A stretch of DNA of 64,000 nucleotides from JAFECT01 sp036501825 (lineage in GTDB: Bacteria; Pseudomonadota; Alphaproteobacteria; Caulobacterales; Caulobacteraceae). Of this stretch, positions 1-8,772 are shown piece after piece. Position numbers and translations under genes: made by a program. The DNA is taken from contig DASXZP010000026.1 in the NCBI GenBank assembly GCA_036501825.1, positions 186,001-250,000 on the forward strand, written 5' to 3'. The stretch's first letter is position 1; every line of letters begins with the position of its first letter. Below the pieces are notes generated by a model that saw only the letters and a program-made list of their open reading frames with translations, made no database searches and was not told the DNA's origin.

Positions 1-88
1 GCTGGTGAAGCGGGGCTACAGCGACCACGACATCGGCCTCATCCTCGGCGGCAACTTCCAGCGTCTGCTGACCCAGACGTGGAAGTGA
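1..88 (+). CDS. Membrane dipeptidase (peptidase M19), C-terminal fragment
   Basis: This is the last 28 codons of a gene that enters from the left edge, read from base 2 and ending in TGA at 86-88. The tail contains the segment GGNFQRLL followed by a Trp near the end, which resembles the C-terminus of zinc-dependent renal-dipeptidase-type enzymes (GGNxxRV...). These enzymes cleave dipeptides and are often exported. The next gene starts 23 bp later behind a TTAGGAGT ribosome-binding site, so dipeptide hydrolysis and amino-acid uptake may be co-transcribed. Only the tail is visible, so the family call is moderate. Confidence 0.55.
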   Translation, partial: LVKRGYSDHDIGLILGGNFQRLLTQTWK

Positions 89-111
89 CCTGACCCCTTA
101 GGAGTCTTCGC

Positions 112-1593
112 ATGAGCCTTTTCCGCCGCATGCCGATCCAGGTGTTGCTCGACCGCGCGGGCGGGGAGGAGCTGCACCGGCACATGGGTCTGTTCGCCCT
201 GGTGCTGCTGGGTGTCGGGGGGACGATCGGCTCGGGCATCTTCGTGCTGACCGGCACGGCGGCGGCGCAGTATGCGGGACCGGCCATCGCGCTGTCGTTC
301 GTCATCGCCGGCGTCGCCTGCCTGTTCGCGGGTCTCTGTTACGCCGAGCTGGCGTCGATGATCCCGGTGGCGGGAAGCGCCTATACCTACGCCTTTGCGG
401 CCATGGGCGAATTCGTCGCCTGGATCATCGGCTGGAGCCTGGTGCTCGAATATCTGTTCGCCACCTCGACGGTCGCCGTCGGCTGGTCAGGCTATTTTGC
501 GCAGTTTCTGACCTACCTCAGCCAGAACTACGCCATCCACATCGCCTTGCCGCACGCCTTGACCTCGCCGCCGATCGTGTCGACCGGCAACGGTCAGTTC
601 GCCTTGGGGGGCGGGATCATCAACCTGCCGGCCGCGCTGGCGATCCTGGCGATCGCGGCGATCCTGACGCTTGGCGTCAAGCGCTCGACCTTGTTCAACG
701 TGCTGGTGGTGCTGTTGAAGGTGGGCGTTATCCTGGCGGTGATCGGCGTCGGATTCTTCCACGTGAATCCGGCCAACTGGCATCCGTTCATCCCGCCGAA
801 CAACGGCACCGTCGGCGATTTCGGCTGGTCGGGCGTAATCCGCGGCGCCGGCGTCGTGTTCTTCGCCTATATCGGCTTCGACATGGTCTCCTCCAGCGCG
901 CAGGAGGTGAAGAACCCCGCGCGCAACGTGCCGTTGGGCCTCATGCTGACGCTCGCGGTCGTGTCGGTGCTCTATGTCGCCATGGCGTTGGTTCAGACCG
1001 GCCTGGCGCACTACACCGAACTGAACGTCGCCTTCCCGGTGCTCGTCGCGGTGCAGCACGGCGGCGCCTTCATGAGCCAGTGGCTGCAGCTTCCGGTGCT
1101 GCTCGGCGTGGTCATCGGCCTGTTCGCCGCCATGTTCATCGGCGTCTACGGCCAGAGCCGCATCTTCTACGCCATGGGCAAAGATGGCCTGTTGCCGCCC
1201 GCGTTCTCACGCCTGAACAAGGTGAAGGTCCCGGCCTTCTCCATCTGGCTGACCGCCTTCTTCGCGGCCCTGGTCGCCGCCGTCGTTCCGGTCCAGCTGT
1301 TGGGCGAGTTGTCGTCCATCGGCACGCTGCTGGCTTTCGCCATCGTCTGCATCGGCGTCCTCGTGCTGCGAATCACCCATCCGGACACGCCGCGGGGCTT
1401 TCGCATGCCGTTCTGGTTCCTGCTCGTCAGCGTCGTCCTGGGCGTGGCGTCCTGCGTCGGGATGATGGCGCTCTTGCCGCCTGCGACCTGGATCCGGCTC
1501 GCGGTCTGGCTGGCGCTCGGCTTTGTGGTCTATTTCGCCTACAGCGTCCGCAAGTCGGTCCTGGCCCCGAAAACCGTTGCCGAACAAGGCTGA
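112..1593 (+). CDS. APC-superfamily amino acid permease (cationic amino acid transporter-like)
   Basis: Inner-membrane amino-acid transporter of 493 residues with about 12 or more hydrophobic segments. The first helix carries the glycine-rich substrate-site motif GVGGTIGSGIF at about residues 34-44, typical of APC permeases, and the order and length match the CAT/YfnA-like branch (usually 460-500 aa). The ATG has AGGAGT 7 bp upstream. It follows a dipeptidase-like gene closely, so it may take up amino acids released by peptide hydrolysis. The specific substrate cannot be read from the sequence. Confidence 0.85.
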   Translation: MSLFRRMPIQVLLDRAGGEELHRHMGLFALVLLGVGGTIGSGIFVLTGTAAAQYAGPAIALSFVIAGVACLFAGLCYAELASMIPVAGSAYTYAFAAMGEFVAWIIGWSLVLEYLFATSTVAVGWSGYFAQFLTYLSQNYAIHIALPHALTSPPIVSTGNGQFALGGGIINLPAALAILAIAAILTLGVKRSTLFNVLVVLLKVGVILAVIGVGFFHVNPANWHPFIPPNNGTVGDFGWSGVIRGAGVVFFAYIGFDMVSSSAQEVKNPARNVPLGLMLTLAVVSVLYVAMALVQTGLAHYTELNVAFPVLVAVQHGGAFMSQWLQLPVLLGVVIGLFAAMFIGVYGQSRIFYAMGKDGLLPPAFSRLNKVKVPAFSIWLTAFFAALVAAVVPVQLLGELSSIGTLLAFAIVCIGVLVLRITHPDTPRGFRMPFWFLLVSVVLGVASCVGMMALLPPATWIRLAVWLALGFVVYFAYSVRKSVLAPKTVAEQG

Positions 1594-1718
1594 GCGCTCA
1601 CTTACCAATCCGTAATGTTAGGGTTGGTGAAAATCGGTTGCCGATTCTGAAAATTTAGCGGAATTTCTCTGATCCGAAGGGCGCCCGAGATGCGCCCCGT
1701 TCTGGGTTGGGGGTTTCC

Positions 1719-3680
1719 ATGCGTCTTACGGCTATCCTGGCGGCGGCTCTGGGCTCCGCGCTTCTGTTGGCAGGGCCGGGCTCCAGCCAGCCCAACGCCT
1801 CGACCCCCCCCGCCAAGGCCCCCGCCGCGCCGCCCGTCCCCGGGCCCCAGGCGCACAATCTCGACGCCACGGACGTGAACGCCTTCCTCGACGGCTTCGT
1901 GCCCTATGCGCTGAAGTCGGGCGACATCGCCGGCGCCGTCGTGGTGGTGGTGAAGGACGGCCAGGTCCTGACCGAACGCGGCTACGGCTTTGCCGATGTC
2001 GAGGCCGAAAAGCCGGTCGATCCCAAGGTCACCCTGTTCCGTCCTGGCTCGATCTCCAAGCTGTTCGCCTGGACCGCCGTGATGCAGCTGGTCGAGCAAG
2101 GCAAGATCAACCTCGACGCCGACATCAACCAGTATCTCGACTTCAAGATTCCGCCGCGCAACGGTCAACCGATCACCATGCGGAATCTGATGAGCCACAC
2201 GCCCGGCTTCGAAGAGGACGTGAAGGGCCTGATCGTCACCGATCCGAAGCGGTTCGTGAAACTCGAGCCGTACCTGAAGGAATGGACGCCGAACCGCATC
2301 TATCCGGCGGGTGAACAGGGCGCCTATTCCAACTATGGCGCCGCGCTCGCGGGCTACATCGTGCAGCGTCTGTCGGGCGAACCCTTCGACGACTACGTCG
2401 CCCATCACATCTTCCAGCCGCTCGGCATGACGCGCTCGACCTTCGATCAGCCGCTGCCGGCGAACCTGGCGCCTGACATGGCCAAGGGCTATCCGCAGGC
2501 GTCCAAGCCCGCTTACAAATACGAATACGTGAACGCCGCTCCGGCCGGCAGCCTGGCCGCCACCGGTGACGACATGGGCAAGTTCATGATCGCCCACCTG
2601 CAGGACGGGTCCTACAACGGCGCCCAGATCCTGAAGCCGGAAACCGCGCAGCTGATGCATAAGGAGCAGTATGTGCTGACGCCGCCGCTCCCCGGCATGG
2701 CGCTCGGCTTCTACCATGAGGACCGCAACGGCCAGGTGATCATCGCCCACGCCGGCGACACGGCCGTCTTCCACTCCGACCTGCACCTGTTCCTGAACAG
2801 CCACGTGGGCCTGTTCATGTCGTTCAACAGCGTGGGCAAGGGCGGCGCCGTCGGCTTCGTGCGGACCCAGCTGTTCCGTGACTTCACCGACCGCTATTTC
2901 CCGGCGCCTGTGACCGCGCCGCTGCCGACCTGGAAGGACGCCAAGGCGGACGGCGCCAAGATGGTGGGCACCTACATCATGAACCGCCGCGCCGACTCCG
3001 ACTTCATGCGCGTGCTGAGCATCCTGGGTCCGACCAAGGTGACGATGGACAAGGACGGGCTGCTGTCCGTGTCCGCCTTCAAGTCGGCCCCTGGCGGGGC
3101 GGGCGTGCGCAAGTGGCGCGAGGTCGGTCATTTCTATTGGCAGGACGTGAACGGCAACAGCCGTATGGCGGCGCGTTTCGTGGACGGTCGGCTGATCGGT
3201 TTCACTTCCGACGACGAACCGCCGGTCCTGCTGTTCCAGCCGGCGCCGTCTTGGGCCAACCCGCTGCCGCTGTTCCTGTCCCTTGGCTACATCGTGATGT
3301 TCGTTTTGCTGTGGCCGATCACCGCCTGGGCGCGCGCGCGCTATGGTCAGCGGTTCGCGCTCGAGGGCACGCCGGCGAAGACCTATCGCTTCGTGCGCAT
3401 TGCCGCGATCGTCGACGTCGTCATCGTGGTGCTCTGGGGGCTCGTTGTGGCGGGCCTGTCGGGCGGCGGCAACGACGCCATCCTTCTGACCGCCGGGCTC
3501 GCGGGCTTCCTGTCCATCGTCGCTGCGGCGATCGGGCTGTGGAACCTCCTGGTGGTGTGGCGCGACGGCGGCCGTTCCTGGTTCGCCAAGGTCTCGTCGC
3601 TGTTGATCGCGCTTGCTCTTATCGTCTTCGCCTGGGTGCTGTTCACATTGCACCTGATGGGCTGGTCGACTCACTATTGA
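1719..3680 (+). CDS. Beta-lactamase-family serine hydrolase with C-terminal membrane domain (paralogue 1)
   Basis: Exported class C beta-lactamase/penicillin-binding-protein-fold hydrolase, 653 aa from ATG 1719 (an in-frame TTG lies 12 bp upstream). A signal peptide (about residues 1-22) and a Pro/Ala-rich linker precede the catalytic domain. The SxxK motif is S111-I-S-K114, the YxN motif is Y203-S-N205, and H344-A-G replaces the KTG box, as is usual in this family. After about residue 510 there are three or four hydrophobic segments, so the catalytic part is probably tethered outside the inner membrane. The next gene is a close paralogue. The substrate is unknown: D-amino peptides, esters or peptidoglycan stems are all possible. 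Confidence 0.85.
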   Translation: MRLTAILAAALGSALLLAGPGSSQPNASTPPAKAPAAPPVPGPQAHNLDATDVNAFLDGFVPYALKSGDIAGAVVVVVKDGQVLTERGYGFADVEAEKPVDPKVTLFRPGSISKLFAWTAVMQLVEQGKINLDADINQYLDFKIPPRNGQPITMRNLMSHTPGFEEDVKGLIVTDPKRFVKLEPYLKEWTPNRIYPAGEQGAYSNYGAALAGYIVQRLSGEPFDDYVAHHIFQPLGMTRSTFDQPLPANLAPDMAKGYPQASKPAYKYEYVNAAPAGSLAATGDDMGKFMIAHLQDGSYNGAQILKPETAQLMHKEQYVLTPPLPGMALGFYHEDRNGQVIIAHAGDTAVFHSDLHLFLNSHVGLFMSFNSVGKGGAVGFVRTQLFRDFTDRYFPAPVTAPLPTWKDAKADGAKMVGTYIMNRRADSDFMRVLSILGPTKVTMDKDGLLSVSAFKSAPGGAGVRKWREVGHFYWQDVNGNSRMAARFVDGRLIGFTSDDEPPVLLFQPAPSWANPLPLFLSLGYIVMFVLLWPITAWARARYGQRFALEGTPAKTYRFVRIAAIVDVVIVVLWGLVVAGLSGGGNDAILLTAGLAGFLSIVAAAIGLWNLLVVWRDGGRSWFAKVSSLLIALALIVFAWVLFTLHLMGWSTHY

Positions 3681-3714
3681 GGCGGGGGCCCGGGGGGCTC
3701 AGGTCTCACGCGCG

Positions 3715-3747
3715 CGACCGTCGCCGCCTGCACAGCGGCGGCGGTCG
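3715..3747 (+). terminator. GC-rich hairpin between the two serine hydrolase paralogues
   Basis: A 13-bp inverted repeat (3715-3727 against 3735-3747, one mismatch) with a 7-nt loop lies 35 bp after the stop of the first hydrolase. No T-run follows, so it is at best a weak intrinsic terminator or an mRNA-stabilising hairpin. Confidence 0.35.
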
Positions 3748-3797
3748 CCGCACCCAATCGAACACATCGCTCCGGCGATGAAGACACAGAGGTCAAG

Positions 3798-5840
3798 ATG
3801 CGCGTGAAAACAGCTCTTTTCGGCGTTCTCGGAGCGGCCGCTCTCGGAACGGTTATCCTGTTCGGCGCCGCAGCCCAGGCGCCCGCCGCGGCCCCGCCGG
3901 CTGCGCTCACGCCGCATAAGGCCGCGCCCGCGCCGCTCGGCCCCACCGTCACGCCGCTGCCCTCGACGCCGACGCCGCCGCCCTCGACCGCGCATACGCT
4001 CGACGCGACGGACGTGAACGCCTGGCTGGACGGCTATGTGCCTTACGCGCTGAAGTCGGGCGACATCCCCGGCGCCGTGGTCGTGGTGGTGAAGGACGGC
4101 CAGGTGCTGACCGAGCGCGGCTACGGCTTTGCCGACGTCGCGGCGCAGAAGCCGGTCGATCCCAAGACCACCATGTTCCGGCCCGGCTCGGTGTCTAAGC
4201 TCTACACCTGGACTGCGGTGATGCAGCTGCAGGAACAGGGCAAGCTCGACCTCGACGCCGACATCAACAAGTACCTCGACTTCAAGATCCCGCCGCGGGA
4301 CGGCAAGCCGGTCACCCTGCGCAACCTGATGACCCACACGGGCGGGTTCGAGGAGACGCTGAAGTACCTGCTGTTCACCGACCCGAAGAAGCTGCAGAAG
4401 CTCGGCCCGTTCCTTGGCCGCTGGGTGCCCACGCGCCTTTATGCGCCCGGTGAAGTGCCGGCCTATTCGAACTATGGCGCCGCGGTCGCGGGCTACATCG
4501 TCCAGCGCGTCTCGGGCGAACAGTTCGACGAATACATCGACCACCATATCTTCCAGCCGCTCGGCATGGAGCATGCGACCTTCACCCAGCCGCTGCCGGC
4601 CAAGTTCGCCGCCGACGTCGCGCTCGGTTACCCGCAAGGATCGCTGCCGCCCCAGCCCTACGAGATGATCAACGCAGCGCCCGCGGGCAGCTCGGCGATC
4701 TCCGGCGACGACATGGCCAAGTTCATGATCGCCCACCTGCAGGACGGCAGGTACGGGTCGGTGCAGATTCTGAAGCCCGAGACGGCGAAGCTGATGCACA
4801 CCATGCAGGATCAGCCGACTCCGCCGTTCAACGGCATGGATCTGGGCTTCTACCGCGATGACCGTAACGGCCACGAGGTGATCGCCCACGGCGGCGACAC
4901 GGTGTTGTTCCACTCCGACCTGAACCTCTTCATCAAGGACGGCGTCGGCCTCTACATCTCGATGAACTCGCCCGGTATCGCGGGCGCGGCCCAGACCGTG
5001 CGCGGACAGCTTCTGAACCAGTTCGCCGACCGCTACTTCCCGGGGCCGGCGCCGGTGAAGCTGCCGACCGTGGCCGCCGCGACCGCCAAGCACGATGCGC
5101 AGCTGATCGCCGGGACCTACTGGGCCAGCCGCCGTTCGGAAGGCACCTGGATCACCATGTTCTACCTTCCGGGTCAGACGCAGATTAAGGCGCTGCCGGA
5201 CGGTCAGATCGAAGTGAAGGGGGGCGGCGAGGCGAAGAAACTTCGCGAAGTCGGTCCCTACCTCTGGCAGGAAGTTTCCGGCGAGCACAATCTGCTGAGC
5301 GCGGTGGTGAAGAACGGCAAGGTCGATCACTGGTCGACCAGCAATCTGCCTGCGATCGAAGTGTTTCAGCCCGTGCCCTTCGCCTATCAGGCCAGCTGGA
5401 ACATCATGGCGTTCGAGGCGGCTTGCCTGATCTTCGTGCTCCTGCTGGTGACCTGGGTGGTGGCGCCGTTCGCGCGGCGCAAGTACGGCCATACGTTTGC
5501 GCTCAGCGGGCGTCCCGCGATGCTGTTCCGCGCCGTGCGCTGCATCGCCATCCTGGACCTGGCCGTCGCCATCGGCTGGATCCTGCTGCTGATGATCGTG
5601 TCGAAGGACTTCACGAAGCTCGGCGACAACCTGAACCTGCCGATGCACCTGCTGCAGTTCGGTTCGCTGCTGGCGGTCCTGGGCGCGCTGGTTGCGCTGT
5701 GGAACCTGTTCACGGTGTGGACTGACGGGTCGCGGTCGTGGTGGGCGAAGGTTTCGTCGCTGCTGATCGTGCTCGCTTGCGTCGACATGGCCTGGTTCGT
5801 GTTCATCCTGCACCTGCTGGGCCCGGGCACCGAGTTCTAA
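3798..5840 (+). CDS. Beta-lactamase-family serine hydrolase with C-terminal membrane domain (paralogue 2)
   Basis: 680-residue paralogue of the preceding gene, nearly identical in the segment around 'LKSGDI.GAVVVVVKDGQVLTERGYGF'. It has a signal peptide (about 1-27), a Pro/Thr-rich linker, catalytic S131-V-S-K134, Y223-S-N225 and H364-G-G, then a C-terminal region with three to four predicted membrane segments. The ATG follows a GAGGTC site. This looks like a tandem duplication, and the low-complexity linkers differ more than the catalytic cores. Expected to act in the periplasm, anchored in the inner membrane. Substrate unknown. Confidence 0.85.
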   Translation: MRVKTALFGVLGAAALGTVILFGAAAQAPAAAPPAALTPHKAAPAPLGPTVTPLPSTPTPPPSTAHTLDATDVNAWLDGYVPYALKSGDIPGAVVVVVKDGQVLTERGYGFADVAAQKPVDPKTTMFRPGSVSKLYTWTAVMQLQEQGKLDLDADINKYLDFKIPPRDGKPVTLRNLMTHTGGFEETLKYLLFTDPKKLQKLGPFLGRWVPTRLYAPGEVPAYSNYGAAVAGYIVQRVSGEQFDEYIDHHIFQPLGMEHATFTQPLPAKFAADVALGYPQGSLPPQPYEMINAAPAGSSAISGDDMAKFMIAHLQDGRYGSVQILKPETAKLMHTMQDQPTPPFNGMDLGFYRDDRNGHEVIAHGGDTVLFHSDLNLFIKDGVGLYISMNSPGIAGAAQTVRGQLLNQFADRYFPGPAPVKLPTVAAATAKHDAQLIAGTYWASRRSEGTWITMFYLPGQTQIKALPDGQIEVKGGGEAKKLREVGPYLWQEVSGEHNLLSAVVKNGKVDHWSTSNLPAIEVFQPVPFAYQASWNIMAFEAACLIFVLLLVTWVVAPFARRKYGHTFALSGRPAMLFRAVRCIAILDLAVAIGWILLLMIVSKDFTKLGDNLNLPMHLLQFGSLLAVLGALVALWNLFTVWTDGSRSWWAKVSSLLIVLACVDMAWFVFILHLLGPGTEF

Positions 5841-5866
5841 GACCCAAGCGAAGAACGGAGCGTCTC

Positions 5867-7447
5867 ATGTCGCGTCTTCCTCGCGTCCTCGCCTCGGCGG
5901 CGGCGCTCTGCTTCCTCGCGTCCGCGGCCCAGGCCGCGCCGCCCAGCGACTTCGACGCCTTCATGGCGCGCGAGCTCAAGACCTCCGGCGTGCCGGGCAT
6001 CGCCGTGGCCGTCGTCGAAGACGGCAAGACCACGCTCGCCAAGGGCTACGGCGTGCGTAAGCTGGGAGACGCGGCGCCGGTCGACGCGCACACGATCTTT
6101 CCGATCGGATCGAATACCAAGGCCTTCACCTCGGCGGCGCTCTCGATCCTGATCGACCAGGGCAAGCTCAGCTGGGACGACAAGGTCGTTTCGCACCTGC
6201 CGGGCTTTCAGATGTACGACCCGTACGTCACCGGTGAAATGACCATCACGGACCTGCTCGTCCACCGCTCGGGCCTCGGCCTCGGCGAAGGCGACCTGAT
6301 GTTCTACCCGCCGACGACCTTCACGCGCGACGAGATCGTCGAGCGGCTGCGTTATCTGAAGCCCGCGTCGAGTTTCCGCTCGGGCTTCGCCTACGACAAC
6401 ATGCTGTACATTGCCGCCGGCCAGCTCGTCGCGCATACGGCGGGGGAAAGCTGGGACGATTTCGTCCGTCAGAATATCTTCAAGCCCCTCGGTATGAGCG
6501 ACGCCACGGCGACCTCGGGCGAGATCGGGCCGAACGTCAACCGCGCCTGGCCGCATATCCGCACCGGCGGCGCCGTGCGCGGCCTCGGCGACATGAAGCC
6601 GATGGTCGGGGTCGAACTGATCGACAACGCCGGACCCGCCGGCTCGATCAACGCCAGCGCGCTCGACATGTCGAAGTGGCTGCAGGTGCAACTCTCGCGC
6701 GGCGTTCTGCCCGACGGCAAGCGGCTGTTCAGCGCGGCGCAAGCCACGGCAATGTGGACGCCGCAGACCCTGATCACCACGCGCGACGGTCCGCCCGGCC
6801 CGCTCGGCGACACCTCGGCGCATTTTTCCGCCTATGCGCTGGGCTGGGGCGTGCGCGACTATCGCGGCCACAGGATCTACACCCACGATGGCGGCGTGCC
6901 GGGCGGCGTTTCGACCGTGCTGGTCATTCCCGACAAGCATGTGGCGTTTGCGGTTCTCACCAACGCCGAGGATCCCGGCGCGCTGCACGCGGTCGATAAC
7001 GCGCTGCTCGACCACTACCTCGGCGTAACGCCGGCGGTCGACTGGCCGGTGGTGATGCAACAGGCGATGGAGGCGCAGGCGACCGGCGCCCTGGCGGCCA
7101 TGAAATCGCAGCCCGCAGCCCAGGCGGAAGGTCCCGCGCCGTCGCTGCCGCTCGCCAAATTCGCCGGCGTCTATCACGATCCCTGGTACGGCAAGCTGAC
7201 CATCGCCAACGGCGCCCACGGCCTGGAAGTGAACTTCGAGCGCACGCCCCTGATGAAGGGCCCGCTGGAGCACGTCGCCTACGACACCTTCCGCACCCGT
7301 TTCCCGGACCCCGCGATCGAGGACGCCTATCTCACCTTCGCGCTGGCGCCCGACGGTACGGTCACCGAGATCAAGCTCAAGCCGGTCTCGGCTCTGGCCG
7401 ACTTCAGCTACGACTACCAGGACCTGGACTTCACCCCGGCCAAATAG
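5867..7447 (+). CDS. Secreted beta-lactamase-family serine hydrolase with C-terminal DUF3471-like domain
   Basis: 526-residue secreted hydrolase. ATG 5867 is preceded by GGAG and a typical signal peptide ending near 'AAQAA' at about residue 23; a longer reading frame upstream overlaps the previous gene and is not used. Motifs are S82-N-T-K85, Y176-D-N178 and H340-D-G-G. The last ~100 residues ('FAGVYHDPWYGKLTIA...') look like the beta-barrel domain (DUF3471 type) that often follows such hydrolases. It lacks the membrane domain of its two neighbours and is only distantly related to them. Its tail overlaps the convergent MAPEG gene by 17 bp. Confidence 0.85.
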   Translation: MSRLPRVLASAAALCFLASAAQAAPPSDFDAFMARELKTSGVPGIAVAVVEDGKTTLAKGYGVRKLGDAAPVDAHTIFPIGSNTKAFTSAALSILIDQGKLSWDDKVVSHLPGFQMYDPYVTGEMTITDLLVHRSGLGLGEGDLMFYPPTTFTRDEIVERLRYLKPASSFRSGFAYDNMLYIAAGQLVAHTAGESWDDFVRQNIFKPLGMSDATATSGEIGPNVNRAWPHIRTGGAVRGLGDMKPMVGVELIDNAGPAGSINASALDMSKWLQVQLSRGVLPDGKRLFSAAQATAMWTPQTLITTRDGPPGPLGDTSAHFSAYALGWGVRDYRGHRIYTHDGGVPGGVSTVLVIPDKHVAFAVLTNAEDPGALHAVDNALLDHYLGVTPAVDWPVVMQQAMEAQATGALAAMKSQPAAQAEGPAPSLPLAKFAGVYHDPWYGKLTIANGAHGLEVNFERTPLMKGPLEHVAYDTFRTRFPDPAIEDAYLTFALAPDGTVTEIKLKPVSALADFSYDYQDLDFTPAK

Positions 7448-7910
7448 CGCCGAGCGCGACGACCAGCGCGCGCACGGTCATCCAGACCAGGGCAAGCGAG
7501 CTCAGCGACCAGAACAGGGCGCGGACTTCGTGAACCTGCGCGGTGATGTACGCCCCGAAGTGCAGCAACCGGGCGGCGACATAGCCGTAGAGCAGGATCT
7601 GCGCGTGGAGCAGCGGCGGTCCGGTCAGCACATAGAGAAAGCCCGCCGCGAGGAAGAACGGCACGCTCTCCAGATCGTTCTGCAGGATGCGCCGGATGCG
7701 CTCGACCTTTTCGTTGGGCGCGAGCTGGTCGGCGCTGGGCTTTGGATTGAACGGCGTCTTCTTCAGGTCTTCGGGCGAGCGGAACCCGCCGTTGGCGCCG
7801 ACCATGCGGATGACCGTTAGCCACGACATGGCGACCACCTTCAGGATCATCACGGTCGCGGCGACGACGTAGGTCGCAAACAGCGGGTTATGCAGGTCGA
7901 GCTTGTCCAT
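7431..7910 (-). CDS. MAPEG-family membrane protein (microsomal GST-like)
   Basis: 159-residue integral membrane protein with four hydrophobic helices. The signature ERIRRILQNDLESVPFF (about residues 68-84) matches the E-R-x-x-R-x-x-x-N-D-x-E-x-x-x-x-F pattern of MAPEG proteins of the MGST1/PTGES branch, where these residues line the glutathione site. A role in glutathione-dependent detoxification of lipophilic or peroxidised compounds is inferred from the family. The start is ATG 7910, two bases downstream of the previous gene's stop, so the two are probably translated from one mRNA. Confidence 0.8.
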   Translation of the reverse strand: MDKLDLHNPLFATYVVAATVMILKVVAMSWLTVIRMVGANGGFRSPEDLKKTPFNPKPSADQLAPNEKVERIRRILQNDLESVPFFLAAGFLYVLTGPPLLHAQILLYGYVAARLLHFGAYITAQVHEVRALFWSLSSLALVWMTVRALVVALGAIWPG

Positions 7911-7912
7911 GG

Positions 7913-8716
7913 TCACCAGGCTCCAGGCATGGGGGCGCCGGGCGCGGCGCGGTATTGCATAAGGTGCGATTGCTGTTCGGGCGTTTGATACTGGCCAACG
8001 CCACCGCTCAGGGGCTTGTAGTCGGGGGGCGACGCGCAGGCGCCGAAGTCGGCCCGCGCGTCGGCGAGGATCTTGCGCTTTTTCGCCTCGGGAACGTCGG
8101 CGCCCGCGGCTTTCGCCGTGATCAGCAACAACGTCGACGCCTGACCCATCATCACGTTGTCGGTCTTGACCTTCTCGAGCGCGAGGCTGAGATGCTCGAT
8201 CTGCGCCTCGGTCAGCGCGCCGGCCTCGTCGGGCAGGCCGCGCAGTTCGTCCATATCGGCGAGCTCGCGATTGCTCATGTAGGTCAGCGACGGAATGATC
8301 CGAAAAGGCGTCGACCAGCGCACGATTCGCTCGGCGCCCATGTGGGTTCCGACGTCGGAAGCGACGGTCGCGGCCCACGCTTCATTGTCCCAGGTGCGCA
8401 CGGGCGGGCGGTAGGCGCGGGCCAGCATCAGAAATTCGCGGCGGCCGCCCTTGGCGGCCAGCACCGAGCGCATGCGTTCGAGCGACTGCTGCAGGCAGGT
8501 CTCGACGACGTCACGCGCGTAGGCCTGCGGTCCGTCATCTTCGGAGAGTTCGAGCCTGAGGGCGTTCTCCGCCTCGTCGATCTTGTGGCCCCAGTGCAGA
8601 GCTTCCACCCCCTGTTCGGCGCTGAGCGCTATCAGGACACCGACCACGATGATGACGATCTCGCTGGCGAATTCCTTCAGGCTGCCGAAGGGCTTCGGCT
8701 TGTGGATATGCGGCAT
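7913..8716 (-). CDS. Uncharacterised protein with N-terminal membrane anchor
   Basis: 267 aa. After a short basic, His-rich start comes one strong membrane segment (about residues 16-35, 'EIVIIVVGVLIALSAEQ'), followed by a soluble, mostly helical region with alternating charged and leucine-rich stretches. The N-terminal pattern (HKPKPFGSLKEF...hydrophobic...ALxxEQ) recurs in hypothetical proteins of Caulobacterales and sphingomonads as far as I recall, but no function is known to me. It is translationally close (2 bp) to the MAPEG gene. The soluble domain probably faces the periplasm or cytoplasm as a single-pass anchored module. Confidence 0.6.
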   Translation of the reverse strand: MPHIHKPKPFGSLKEFASEIVIIVVGVLIALSAEQGVEALHWGHKIDEAENALRLELSEDDGPQAYARDVVETCLQQSLERMRSVLAAKGGRREFLMLARAYRPPVRTWDNEAWAATVASDVGTHMGAERIVRWSTPFRIIPSLTYMSNRELADMDELRGLPDEAGALTEAQIEHLSLALEKVKTDNVMMGQASTLLLITAKAAGADVPEAKKRKILADARADFGACASPPDYKPLSGGVGQYQTPEQQSHLMQYRAAPGAPMPGAW

Positions 8717-8772
8717 GGGCGTCCCCCGGCGGCGCTGGCGGTCAAGCTTTACCCTTGCCGGGGCAACAGAGG

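Noticed and set aside
1602..5813. Long minus-strand frames opposite the first two serine hydrolases (each about 690-704 codons)
   Set aside because: Arg/His/Gln-rich composition with no motif or ribosome-binding site; they mirror the codon structure of the true genes.
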